39,622 bases of DNA from Bermanella sp. GTDB taxonomy: Bacteria; Pseudomonadota; Gammaproteobacteria; Pseudomonadales; Oceanobacteraceae. This document shows positions 25,557-33,088 of this stretch, piece after piece. Position 1 is the stretch's first letter; every line of letters starts with the position of its first letter. The notes beneath the pieces were generated by a model that was not told the DNA's origin, ran no database searches, and saw only the letters and a list, made by a program, of their open reading frames with translations. A program made the position numbers and the translations under genes. The stretch lies in contig NYTP01000035.1 of the NCBI GenBank assembly GCA_002683575.1, positions 1 to 39,622 of the forward strand, read 5' to 3'.

Positions 25557-26369
25557 TCAGCCTTTTTTACGATAAATAATGCCAGGGCTGCATTGCACCA
25601 TTTCATAAAGGTCAGGCAAGCCACTTAATGCTTCGCTTGCCCCTAGTAACAAGTAGCCACCGGGTTTTAGGGTGCTATGTATGCGCGTAAGAATATCTTT
25701 TTTCACATCACCTGAAAAATAAATCAATACATTACGACAAAAGACCACATCAAATTTGCCTAGCATTGAATAAGAATGTAACAGGTTTAACATGCGATAT
25801 TGCACTCTGGCAGCCACATTGGCATTCACTTTCCAGCTATTTTCATGTTTAGAAAAATAGCGTGTGAGTAAATCTTCTGGCATACCTCTCCCAAGTGCCA
25901 ATTGATCATATTGACCGGCTTTTGCCGCCTCAAGTGCACTACTTGAAATATCGGTTGCGACTATTTTTTCAGACGTCAGCTTACCTGGATTACTCCGTTT
26001 GAATTCCTCAATGATCATACTGATGGAATAAGGCTCTTGCCCAGTAGAGGAAGCTGCACACCATAAATCGAGATTTTTTTGTTTGGCACAAATTTCAGGA
26101 AGCAACTTTTCTTGTAAAATTTTAAATGGATGAGAATCACGAAACCAGAGTGTTTCATTAGTGGTCATTGCGTCGACTACTTTTTCTCTGAGTCGTGAAT
26201 CAATCTCCATTTTTTTTACAAGTTCAGACAGAGCGGTAAATTCCAGCTCTTTCATGATGCCTCTAAGTCGGCTTGAAACCAGATATTCTTTATTGTCGCC
26301 CAATAAGATGCCACAGACTCGTTCCAAATAATCTCGAAACAATGCAAAATCCGGTTTGGTTATTTCCAT
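25557..26369 (-). CDS. cheR: Chemotaxis protein methyltransferase CheR
   Basis: Methylates glutamates on chemoreceptors with S-adenosylmethionine, setting adaptation. The 270-residue protein has the N-terminal helical CheR domain (about 5-60) and the catalytic domain with TTNETLWFRDSHPF, the SAM-binding region CAASSTGQEPYSISMI and FCRNVLIYF. The first motif usually reads SAGCSTGEEPYS, so this version is slightly divergent but has the key Gly-Glu-Pro-Tyr residues. It begins 2 bases after the cheV stop, so the pair is translated together, and a terminator follows. The cheV-cheR-flgB arrangement is as in Pseudomonas and Vibrio. Confidence 0.97.
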   Translation of the reverse strand: MEITKPDFALFRDYLERVCGILLGDNKEYLVSSRLRGIMKELEFTALSELVKKMEIDSRLREKVVDAMTTNETLWFRDSHPFKILQEKLLPEICAKQKNLDLWCAASSTGQEPYSISMIIEEFKRSNPGKLTSEKIVATDISSSALEAAKAGQYDQLALGRGMPEDLLTRYFSKHENSWKVNANVAARVQYRMLNLLHSYSMLGKFDVVFCRNVLIYFSGDVKKDILTRIHSTLKPGGYLLLGASEALSGLPDLYEMVQCSPGIIYRKKG

Positions 26370-26371
26370 GT

Positions 26372-27310
26372 TTAAACCTTATCCCTTGATACTTTCACTT
26401 GCTCTGCAACCTTGGCCGCTAGAACATCAGGGTTAAATTTCGCAATAAAATCATCGGCCCCGACTTTTTGAACCATGCTTTGATTAAACACACCACTTAA
26501 TGAGGTATGTAAAATGATATGCAATTTGTTCATGTTAGGGTCATTGCGTACGGCCGTTGTTAAGGTGTAGCCATCCATTTCTGGCATTTCGATATCTGAA
26601 ATCATCATGGCGTAATGGTCAGCTGGGTTCACACCCGACTCCACCATTTCGCGTAAATGCATTAAGGCTTGGCGCCCATCATTCATGGCCGTCACTTCAA
26701 CCCCTAAGGTTTCAAGACATTTTGCCACTTGTTTACGCGCAATTTTCGAATCGTCAGCAATCAAGACTTTTGGTGCCACTTCTTCAGCACTTGAGCGAGA
26801 ACTCTCTAAAATATCTGCACTGATGGTTTCTTCCATTGGCGAGACTTCAGACAATATTTTTTCAACGTCAATGATTTCCACCAATTTTTCTTCAACTTCA
26901 GTGACTGCCGTTAAATAATGCTCTCGCCCTGTGCCTTTTGGTGGCGGATGGATCTCCTCCCAGTTCATATTAACGATACGCTCAACACCAGAAACCAAGA
27001 AGCCCTGTGTGGCGGTGTTGTATTCGGTAATAATGACAAAACAATCTTTTGGATTACCCACAGGTGGATTACCTGTCGCGATCCCCATATCCATAATAGG
27101 AATGGTGCCAGAGCGGATATGTGCAACACCGATGACTACCCGATGACTTTTTGGCAGGATAGTGAGTTTTGGGCATTGCAAAACCTCTTTCACTTTAAAC
27201 ACATTAATGCCGTAAATTTGCGGGCCATTTAAGCGAAAAAGTAAAAGCTCTAAGCGGTTCTCCCCTACCAGTTGGGTCCTTTGGTCGACGGAATCAAGTA
27301 CCCCGGCCAT
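26372..27310 (-). CDS. cheV: Chemotaxis coupling protein CheV
   Basis: Couples chemoreceptors to CheA and damps signalling through a receiver domain. The 312-residue protein has a CheW-like domain at about 15-160 (LLLFRLNGPQIYGINVFKV, LTAVTEVEEKLVEIIDVEKI) and a CheY-like receiver at about 185-305 (KVLIADDSKIARKQVAKCLE, with the phosphoacceptor Asp in ISDIEMPEMDG). The ATG at 27310 with GGAG 7 bases before it is preferred to a TTG two codons upstream. It is divergent from flgA. No clear sigma-54 or sigma-28 promoter was found for it; a sigma-70 promoter is likely. Confidence 0.96.
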   Translation of the reverse strand: MAGVLDSVDQRTQLVGENRLELLLFRLNGPQIYGINVFKVKEVLQCPKLTILPKSHRVVIGVAHIRSGTIPIMDMGIATGNPPVGNPKDCFVIITEYNTATQGFLVSGVERIVNMNWEEIHPPPKGTGREHYLTAVTEVEEKLVEIIDVEKILSEVSPMEETISADILESSRSSAEEVAPKVLIADDSKIARKQVAKCLETLGVEVTAMNDGRQALMHLREMVESGVNPADHYAMMISDIEMPEMDGYTLTTAVRNDPNMNKLHIILHTSLSGVFNQSMVQKVGADDFIAKFNPDVLAAKVAEQVKVSRDKV

Positions 27311-27363
27311 AAACAAACTCCATATGAAACAACCTTAAGTGGTTATTTAAATCTCGTTTTTGG

Positions 27364-27379
27364 CGGCATGCCCTTTGCA
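27364..27379 (+). promoter_or_regulatory. Sigma-54 promoter of flgA
   Basis: CGGCATGCCCTTTGCA has GG and GC 10 bases apart, with GGCA and TTGCA intact and two mismatches in the -24 half. The predicted start near 27390 precedes flgA by about 87 bases. A GTGGC-N11-GCCAC dyad lies just downstream (27399-27419). Confidence 0.65.
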
Positions 27380-27476
27380 GCATTCCCCATAAATTGGTGT
27401 GGCGTTAATTTATTGCCACTCCCAGCGTGAATCGTATTGCATTCAGCTGTCTTAATTGAGAATAGGACAAATTTTG

Positions 27477-28184
27477 GTGATATACAGAGTTTTTATTTTT
27501 TTACTCCTAATATGCCTATCACGGTGGGTTGTGGCCGATGCCTGGTATGAACAATTACAAAGCAGCCTAAAACAAACCCTATCGACTCAGGTGGTTCATA
27601 TGGCGCAAAAGATGGGGTTAAATGATTACCACTACAACATTGACCTTAACTTCCTAGATAGCAGACTTAACTTGGCACCTTGCCAAGTCCCTTTGAATAT
27701 CGAAGCCCCCCAGCCGTTAGAATTAGGTCGAAGCCATATTAAGGTGGCTTGTAAAGACACCAGCCCCTGGGCTTTAAATGTGCCCACTGATATCCATTTA
27801 TTTGCTGATGTGGTGGTACTCAATCAGCCCGTCTCAAAAGATCAGATCATTAGCGAATCAGAGCTTAGCCTTCAACGGCAAAATTTGGCCGACTTACGAA
27901 ATGGTTATTATCTAAAAAAAGAACAGGTTATAGGCAAACAATCTAAGCGCGCACTCGCCGGTATGACTGTCCTCAATAGTTACCTGATATTACCTGCTCT
28001 TATGATACATAAGGGCGATAAAGTCATGATTATTGCTAGTAAAGGATCAATGAGCGTAAAAATGCCAGGTGAGGCGCTCAATGATGGCCGAGAAGGCCGG
28101 CAAATACGGGTGAAAAACAGTCGATCGGAGCGTATTATCCGCGCCCAAGTAGTGGGACCAGGAGAGGTTTTAGTCCAATTTTAG
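27477..28184 (+). CDS. flgA: Flagellar P-ring assembly chaperone FlgA
   Basis: Periplasmic chaperone needed for FlgI to form the P ring. About 235 residues. A signal peptide (FIFLLLICL, then a likely cleavage near VVA-DAW) precedes the family-specific N-terminal part and a SAF-type domain with VVVLNQPVSKDQIISESEL, followed by the C-terminal GDKVMIIASKGSMSVKMPGE and VGPGEVLVQF. The start is uncertain: there is no ATG. AGGA at 27464-27467 fits either GTG at 27477 or TTG at 27474. It is divergent from cheV and upstream of flgM, the order seen in Pseudomonas. Confidence 0.93.
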   Translation: MIYRVFIFLLLICLSRWVVADAWYEQLQSSLKQTLSTQVVHMAQKMGLNDYHYNIDLNFLDSRLNLAPCQVPLNIEAPQPLELGRSHIKVACKDTSPWALNVPTDIHLFADVVVLNQPVSKDQIISESELSLQRQNLADLRNGYYLKKEQVIGKQSKRALAGMTVLNSYLILPALMIHKGDKVMIIASKGSMSVKMPGEALNDGREGRQIRVKNSRSERIIRAQVVGPGEVLVQF

Positions 28185-28213
28185 GTTTTTTGAAAAAAAA
28201 ATAAAAAAAATAC

Positions 28214-28240
28214 TAAAGCCTTACTCAAGCCTGCCGCTAT
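28214..28240 (+). promoter_or_regulatory. Sigma-28 (FliA) promoter of flgM
   Basis: TAAA (28214-28217) and GCCGCTAT (28233-28240) are separated by exactly 15 bases. It sits in the flgA-flgM gap, 41 bases before the flgM ATG, and would let free FliA raise its own anti-sigma factor, a known feedback loop. A run of A precedes it. Confidence 0.85.
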
Positions 28241-28280
28241 AGGTCTACGAGGAACTCTATTTGTTAGAAAGGTAAGCAAA

Positions 28281-28592
28281 ATGAACATTAATAAACTCAC
28301 TACAGGTGTTGGCGGCGGTACACAGTCGCGTAATACCGAAAAAACCGCCGCAGCGGGTTCAGGACAAGGCGCCAAAGCCCCTGAAACCAAGAGCCCTGCT
28401 GATGCTGAAGTTAAACTGAGCCCGCAAAGTAAGTCGATTCAGCAAATAGAAGCTGAAGTGGCCAAAATGCCAGATATTGACGACGCAGCTGTGGAGCGTA
28501 TCAAGGGTGCACTCGCTAACAACGAGTACAAAATTGATTACGAGCGCATTGCAGGTCAAATGATTAAATTTGATGGGCTCCTGAAATCATAA
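28281..28592 (+). CDS. flgM: Anti-sigma-28 factor FlgM
   Basis: Binds and inhibits FliA until it is exported through the completed hook-basal body, which couples assembly to filament gene expression. The 103-residue protein has the family N-terminus (MNINKLTTG), a disordered Gly/Ala/Lys region, and the C-terminal FliA-binding helices (VKLSPQSKSIQQIEAEVAKM, VERIKGALANNEYKIDYERI, ending KFDGLLKS). A sigma-28 promoter precedes it. The gene is followed 9 bases later by flgN. Confidence 0.96.
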   Translation: MNINKLTTGVGGGTQSRNTEKTAAAGSGQGAKAPETKSPADAEVKLSPQSKSIQQIEAEVAKMPDIDDAAVERIKGALANNEYKIDYERIAGQMIKFDGLLKS

Positions 28593-28601
28593 GGGAACAA
28601 T

Positions 28602-29087
28602 ATGTCAGTGCCAGCAATCAGTGAATTGAACGATGTATTCGAACGCGAACAATCCACTCTGCAGCAGCTTCAAGCCGTGCTTGAGGCGGAATCATCGGCA
28701 CTATTAGACCGAGACATATTGGCCATTGAAGGTACCGCCCAGCGTAAAGTTAATGCGCTTACGGCTTATCAAAAGCAGGTAAACAAACGCTTATCTTTCC
28801 TCGTCGAGCATGATTTTGAAGGCTCGGAACAAGGTTTACTTGCCCTAATTGCCACCTACGAAGAACCAAACCAGCAACAACTCACCGACCAGTGGCATAC
28901 GCTGAAACAAGGGTTTGAAGACGTCATTGCCCAGAACGAGCGCAACGGAATTGTCATCTACCACAATCAACAACGTAATCGTAACTTGCTGAATATCTTG
29001 CATGGCAGCAAAAATGAGCCAAACTTATACAACGGAAGTGGCGCGGCGCAGGGACAAAGCCAAAGACAAAGTCTAGGTGAAGCCTAA
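28602..29087 (+). CDS. flgN: FlgK/FlgL export chaperone FlgN
   Basis: Cytoplasmic helical chaperone that keeps FlgK and FlgL export-ready. The 161-residue protein is all predicted helix (ELNDVFEREQSTLQQLQAVL, EAESSALLDRDILAIEGTAQ, AYQKQVNKRLSFL) and ends in a Gly/Gln/Ser-rich tail, as in pseudomonad FlgN. Position after flgM and a good ribosome site (AGGGAAC) support the call. Its client FlgK is nearly twice the usual size here while FlgN itself is ordinary. Confidence 0.93.
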   Translation: MSVPAISELNDVFEREQSTLQQLQAVLEAESSALLDRDILAIEGTAQRKVNALTAYQKQVNKRLSFLVEHDFEGSEQGLLALIATYEEPNQQQLTDQWHTLKQGFEDVIAQNERNGIVIYHNQQRNRNLLNILHGSKNEPNLYNGSGAAQGQSQRQSLGEA

Positions 29088-29094
29088 CCTAGTA

Positions 29095-29124
29095 TTGACC
29101 AATGGCTGCCCGCCTGATTATACA
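29095..29124 (+). promoter_or_regulatory. Possible sigma-70 promoter of the PilZ gene
   Basis: TTGACC and TATACA are 18 bases apart in the flgN-flgZ gap. This would give the brake gene expression independent of flgMN. The hexamers are good but the spacing is one base long. Confidence 0.4.
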
Positions 29125-29147
29125 TTCAAGCACGTTAGACGATTGTC

Positions 29148-29957
29148 ATGGAACAAGCTGAAGCTCAACCAGAAAACTACCTAGAAAGCCCAGAAGAGAT
29201 TTATCGTGCGATTCAACGATTAATTCGCTACGCACCTAAACTAACTGTGCGCTTTGAGGGTATTGATGAAGCCTTTGCCACGGCCATCACTAAAGTCGAC
29301 CTTAAATCGAAAGCCTTTGCGTTTGATAAACTCATTCCTGATAACGGCAATGAGGTACTACAACGTGGTAAACGAATGGAGTTAGTTGCAGATTTTCGTG
29401 GCATTTTAGTGAAGTTTTTTGTCGAGGGTGGGTTAAAGTACCGACCACAAAACCAAGAATACATTGCTCAGTTCCCCAGTAAGTTGCTGTACCTTCAGCG
29501 TCGAAATGCCTACCGAGCCATGGTGCCCCGCACCTATTCTGTGTATGCCGTATTTCGCTCCAGTGAAGACAAACAAGTATTCAAAGGCCGCTTACAAGAT
29601 ATTTCAGGCTCCGGCTTTAAAGCCTACTTTAAAGGCGATATTTCACCAAACTTAAAAGCCATTACCAACTTTGATGAAAGCACACTACACGTAGGTGATG
29701 AATCGATGGATTGTGGCCTGGATGCACGCCATGCGGTTTATAACGAAGAAAAAGATCTCACCTTTTGTGGGTTTTCATTCCAACCATTAAGTGGAATGAA
29801 ACAACGCTACGTTGAGCAGTTTGTTAATACCCTTCAATACGAGGAACAGCGTAAGCAGCAAGCCGCTGAGGCGCGTAAACAAGAACAAGCCGAAGCACTC
29901 AAGCAAAAACAAGAACAGCCAGAAGAAGCACCGCAGTCATCTGATGAGCCCAATTAA
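29148..29957 (+). CDS. flgZ: PilZ-domain flagellar brake protein (FlgZ/YcgR type)
   Basis: Binds cyclic di-GMP and slows the flagellar motor; in Pseudomonas the homologue next to flgMN is FlgZ, which acts on stators. The 269-residue protein has an N-terminal YcgR-type beta domain (about 10-115) and a PilZ domain from about 118, with the c-di-GMP motif QRRNAYR (RxxxR) and DISGSGFKAYF (DxSxxG). The last 40 residues are a charged Gln/Glu/Ala/Lys helix and an acidic tail. Its place after flgN matches the Pseudomonas order. No strong ribosome site is visible before the ATG, but the domain begins soon after it. Confidence 0.93.
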   Translation: MEQAEAQPENYLESPEEIYRAIQRLIRYAPKLTVRFEGIDEAFATAITKVDLKSKAFAFDKLIPDNGNEVLQRGKRMELVADFRGILVKFFVEGGLKYRPQNQEYIAQFPSKLLYLQRRNAYRAMVPRTYSVYAVFRSSEDKQVFKGRLQDISGSGFKAYFKGDISPNLKAITNFDESTLHVGDESMDCGLDARHAVYNEEKDLTFCGFSFQPLSGMKQRYVEQFVNTLQYEEQRKQQAAEARKQEQAEALKQKQEQPEEAPQSSDEPN

Positions 29958-30015
29958 ATCAGATGAGCATTCAGTCCAACACTATAAAACGAGCCCTGTG
30001 CTTGTCACTCAAACA

Positions 30016-30642
30016 CTAATCATTAGGCCAGTTGGGTTTTAATTGCTTTAAACGCGCAAGATCTTCTGCACGATCCACATCCCATAAAGGACCTAAAATT
30101 GCGGCTTTTTTATTGGCCGCACCTAATCGTTGAAACGTAACGGCCATCACGTCTTCTGTGCCCCAGGGCACATCCTGAAATAATTCATCACAGGTTTGAC
30201 GTGCCCCCACCAGTACATAGCCCCCGTCTTCTGCGTTAATAAATACATGTGGTTCATCGTCTAATGCGTTAAGGGCTTGCTGATAATAATCAACCGACAA
30301 CACGGGGCAGTCGCTGCCCACGATTAATACTTTTTTTGCAACCGTTAACCCCCAACGTATGGCATGAGCCATACGCTCACCTAAGTCACTCCCCTTTTGC
30401 ACAATAACCGGCGTACTTTGTGCAATTTTTTCAATCACCTCGTGTTCTCCAAGGTGGTTCAAGGATAACGCTGACAACCCGCCCAGTGCTTGATTTGCTT
30501 TGACAATCTGAGCATGAGTGAACTGCAATAGCTGAGTATGTAGAGCTAAACACGCTTCATCGCCAATGGCTGGAGCCAGGCGGGTTTTTACCTGACCCAG
30601 ACGCGGCAATTTAGCAAACTGGATAATAATATGATCAAACAT
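30016..30642 (-). CDS. TIGR04282-type arsenosugar biosynthesis glycosyltransferase
   Basis: A 208-residue protein of the DUF2064/TIGR04282 family, nucleotide-sugar transferase-like, linked to arsenosugar-type clusters. Visible motifs are IIIQFAKLPRLGQVKTRLAP at the N-terminus (the KTRLAP loop), VLIVGSDCPVLS with the metal- or nucleotide-associated SDCP, AEDGGYVLVGAR and WDVDRAEDLARL near the end. It is the last gene of a minus-strand trio with a second transferase and arsS, 30 bases after its upstream neighbour. The substrate is not known from sequence; the family name comes from co-occurrence with ArsS-type radical SAM enzymes. Confidence 0.88.
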   Translation of the reverse strand: MFDHIIIQFAKLPRLGQVKTRLAPAIGDEACLALHTQLLQFTHAQIVKANQALGGLSALSLNHLGEHEVIEKIAQSTPVIVQKGSDLGERMAHAIRWGLTVAKKVLIVGSDCPVLSVDYYQQALNALDDEPHVFINAEDGGYVLVGARQTCDELFQDVPWGTEDVMAVTFQRLGAANKKAAILGPLWDVDRAEDLARLKQLKPNWPND

Positions 30643-30672
30643 AGGACTGCTTATTTAGATAGGAAGATCCGG

Positions 30673-31347
30673 CTAACGATATTTTTCAGCCAATTTTTCT
30701 GGGCTAACGCCGCGCCAAAACGCATAACGCAACTGCCACATGAGAAGAACGGTTTTTACTAAACCATATGTCTGCCAACGCCGGGCCGACGTGGTCACGG
30801 TTTGCTTTAAACACTTCGGCGGAGCCATTTTTTTAGCGCGCTTTGAAAAATCCACGTCTTCCATTAAAGGAATTTCTGTAAAGCCCTTTAATTCATCAAA
30901 TAGCCGCTTACGCACAAAGATACATTGATCCCCCGTGGCCACACCGGTTAAGCGAGAGCGGTGATTAATAAACCACTCAATCACCCGAAACCCAAAACCG
31001 CGTGCATCCAGCTTCACATCAAATCGACCCCATTGATGCAAACTGGCTTGATCAACCATAGCCCGTAATAGTGACGCACTTAAGTGCGTATCCGCATGCA
31101 AAAATATGATCCAGGTACCTTGGGCCAACTGAGCCCCGGCATTCATTTGTTGAGCACGGCCTTTTTCACTTTGGATTAACGTAAAGTGTTTTGCCAGCGT
31201 GACATCGCCACCATCATTACTGCCACCATCCACAATAATAATGTCTTTTACATAATCTTTAAGGGAATCCAAGCGATTAACCAAGCTGATCACTTGCGCG
31301 GCTTCGTTATACACCGGCACCACGATACTGACATTAAACTGACCCAT
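30673..31347 (-). CDS. TIGR04283-type arsenosugar biosynthesis glycosyltransferase (GT2)
   Basis: A family 2 glycosyltransferase of about 224 residues. Motifs: VSIVVPVYNEAAQVISLVNR at the N-terminus, IIIVDGGSNDGG, QMNAGAQLAQGTWIIFLHAD with the DxD-like HAD region, TGVATGDQCIFVRK and PLMEDVDFSKRAKK. The ATG at 31347 is chosen because the GT-A fold starts right after it; the frame is open for 27 more codons inside arsS. The start lies 4 bases after the arsS stop codon, so the genes are coupled. The family partners with TIGR04282 and radical SAM ArsS. Confidence 0.88.
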   Translation of the reverse strand: MGQFNVSIVVPVYNEAAQVISLVNRLDSLKDYVKDIIIVDGGSNDGGDVTLAKHFTLIQSEKGRAQQMNAGAQLAQGTWIIFLHADTHLSASLLRAMVDQASLHQWGRFDVKLDARGFGFRVIEWFINHRSRLTGVATGDQCIFVRKRLFDELKGFTEIPLMEDVDFSKRAKKMAPPKCLKQTVTTSARRWQTYGLVKTVLLMWQLRYAFWRGVSPEKLAEKYR

Positions 31348-31351
31348 AAAT

Positions 31352-32314
31352 TTAAGACAAGGCCCCACCACAAGATGAACCGGCACCGGCGGTACAACCA
31401 AAACAGTGACCAGCCACTGCGATGTCATTCCCGGCTAGATCGCTTTTTAATAAATCTTCAATGTGACGGGCTTCGTGCTGGCTATTGGCCGTTGGCATGT
31501 CCAACATTTGATTAAAATCACAATCGTATAAGTTGCCCTGATAATCCACACTCACCGTATTACGACACATGACGGTATCCAAGTTATGGGCTTGGTAGTT
31601 ATCAATTAATAGTTGCATGTAATCGTTAAACTGCCCTTTGGATACCAACATAGAGCCAAAACGAGAAATAGGCATATTGGTGATGGTGTATAACTGGTTA
31701 AACTCGATTCCCCAGTCATCCATCAAGCGCTGTTTATAATCGTTTTGAAGCCCAACTTGAGAAGGTGGCAAAAATGGCCCGCCTGGGTTATAGACAAGAT
31801 CGAGGGTTAAACCCGAACCTGCTTTACCAAAACCCAGCTCGTTTAAAATATGTAACCCTTTAATGCTGTTATCAAACACCCCTTTGCCACGTTGAGCATC
31901 TACATTTTCTTGAGTGTAACAAGGCAGTGACGCCACCACCGTAACTTGTTCATCCGCTAAAAATTGGGCTAGATCTTCGTAACCTGGCTCACATAATATG
32001 GTGATATTACAGCGATCAATCACTTCACAGCCGAGCTTACGTGCCTCGCTCACTAAATAGCGAAAGTGAGGGTTCATTTCAGGGGCGCCACCGGTCAAGT
32101 CGAGTGTTTTAACTGAACGCGTTTTGATCACATCCAGTACCAGGTTAATCGTCGCTTCATCCATCAACTCAGTGCGACGAGGCCCGGCATTGACATGGCA
32201 GTGAGTGCAACTTAGGTTGCACAAGTAACCCAGATTCACCTGAAGGATATCCAAGGCTTGGCGCTTAATAGCAGGAAATTCGCGGGCAATTAAAAGGGGT
32301 TTGGTATCCAGCAT
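31352..32314 (-). CDS. arsS: Arsenosugar biosynthesis radical SAM protein ArsS
   Basis: A radical SAM enzyme that, as described for ArsS, attaches a 5'-deoxyadenosyl group to methylated arsenic on the way to arsenosugars. The 320-residue protein has the cluster motif CNLSCTHCHVNAGPRR (CxxxCxxC, about 33-40), the SAM-binding DLTGGAPEMNPHFR region, and the family C-terminus HCFGCTAGAGSSCGGA with extra cysteines, probably for auxiliary iron-sulfur binding. It is the first gene of the trio. No arsM methyltransferase is present in the window, so that partner must lie elsewhere. Upstream lies an imperfect dyad, TTAGTCA-N4-TGACCTAA (32369-32387), of unknown meaning. Confidence 0.92.
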   Translation of the reverse strand: MLDTKPLLIAREFPAIKRQALDILQVNLGYLCNLSCTHCHVNAGPRRTELMDEATINLVLDVIKTRSVKTLDLTGGAPEMNPHFRYLVSEARKLGCEVIDRCNITILCEPGYEDLAQFLADEQVTVVASLPCYTQENVDAQRGKGVFDNSIKGLHILNELGFGKAGSGLTLDLVYNPGGPFLPPSQVGLQNDYKQRLMDDWGIEFNQLYTITNMPISRFGSMLVSKGQFNDYMQLLIDNYQAHNLDTVMCRNTVSVDYQGNLYDCDFNQMLDMPTANSQHEARHIEDLLKSDLAGNDIAVAGHCFGCTAGAGSSCGGALS

Positions 32315-32456
32315 AGTCTCAACTCTCTCGTTAACGACCTCTGTGTGCCGCTTTTTATGGTTATTACCTTAGTCATGTGTGACCTAATGCACAAGACCTA
32401 GTTCCCCTGTTAAAACAAACCAGCCACCCGCCAGTTTATTTAAGTGCATGAGTTGA

Positions 32457-32484
32457 TTGAGTTTTTTACTGGCGCGGGTAAAAT
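32457..32484 (+). promoter_or_regulatory. Sigma-70 promoter of tRNA-Arg
   Basis: TTGAGT (32457-32462) and TAAAAT (32479-32484) are 16 bases apart, ending 7 bases before the tRNA 5' end. A GC-rich stretch (GGCGCGGG) lies just before the -10. Confidence 0.6.
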
Positions 32485-32491
32485 GCAGACA

Positions 32492-32568
32492 TCTCCCTAT
32501 AGTTTAACTGGATAAAACTGCCGCCTCCTAAGCGGCTGCTCCAGGTTCGAGTCCTGGTAGGGAGACCA
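32492..32568 (+). tRNA. tRNA-Arg (anticodon CCT)
   Basis: A complete cloverleaf can be folded: acceptor TCTCCCT with AGGGAGA, the anticodon stem GCCGC with GCGGC enclosing loop CTCCTAA (anticodon CCT, reading AGG), and the T arm CCAGG-TTCGAGT-CCTGG. The CCA end is encoded. The gene stands alone, without neighbouring tRNAs, and no integrase or duplicated 3' end was seen near it. Confidence 0.95.
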
Positions 32569-32591
32569 TCATTCCCACCTTGGTAAGTGTT

Positions 32592-32963
32592 ATGCAAATT
32601 TATGTTCTAATCGCTTGCGACCGCCTTGAAGCAAGCCAAGAAACCCAATTAAAGCAAAACCTGCCTGATATTCTTGCCGCACTGCAAACCTATGTAAATG
32701 AAAATGAGGTGGCCAAGGTCGAACTAATCAACGAGTACGACAGTGATGATTGCGAAGATTGGCAATTGGGTATCTCGCAAGTGGTTAAGAAAAATATTCA
32801 GCTAAAATTTCCCGTTAATTTTTTTAATGATTTGGCAAAACAGTTTTCGCTGGACTGTGAAATTGGCTCCATTGAAGATGACGCTCGTGTGCCCGTCAGC
32901 TACTTTGGCCATGAAGAAGGCAAAGGGGACTCCTATTTAATTGCACAGTATTTAGGTTTATAA
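32592..32963 (+). CDS. Conserved-looking hypothetical protein
   Basis: A 123-residue acidic soluble protein that I do not recognise. It starts MQIYVLIACDRLEASQ and is rich in Asp/Glu (NEYDSDDCEDWQLG), with no signal peptide, membrane helix or known motif; three cysteines are present. A compact alpha/beta fold is likely from the alternating pattern. The ATG at 32592 is preferred over a TTG four codons upstream. It lies 24 bases behind the tRNA gene and could be transcribed by read-through. A strong terminator follows. Confidence 0.65.
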   Translation: MQIYVLIACDRLEASQETQLKQNLPDILAALQTYVNENEVAKVELINEYDSDDCEDWQLGISQVVKKNIQLKFPVNFFNDLAKQFSLDCEIGSIEDDARVPVSYFGHEEGKGDSYLIAQYLGL

Positions 32964-33029
32964 AACGCCTCACGCTTTACATGTAAAACATATCACCTTT
33001 GAATAAACGTTAGCAGTAAATTTAAAAGT

Positions 33030-33065
33030 AAAAAGCCCCGTATTCTTAAGAATACGGGGCTTTTT
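33030..33065. terminator. Bidirectional terminator between the unknown gene and pntB
   Basis: A perfect self-complementary stem AAAAAGCCCCGTATTC / GAATACGGGGCTTTTT with T5 on both strands. It serves the plus-strand gene ending at 32963 and pntB ending at 33089. Confidence 0.95.
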
Positions 33066-33088
33066 GTTAGCCATTAATCAATCTTTTA

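Noticed and set aside
28185-28213. A-rich tract after flgA as a terminator
   Set aside because: Plus strand has T6 then a run of A but no GC stem; flgM is driven by its own sigma-28 promoter, and termination of flgA cannot be shown.
29938-29965. Hairpin CATCTGAT/ATCAGATG at the end of flgZ
   Set aside because: Eight-bp AT-rich stem with a 12-base loop and no T run, overlapping the coding end; too weak to call a terminator.
32492-32568. tRNA-Arg as an integration site
   Set aside because: No integrase, no repeated tRNA 3' end and no compositional change were seen next to it.
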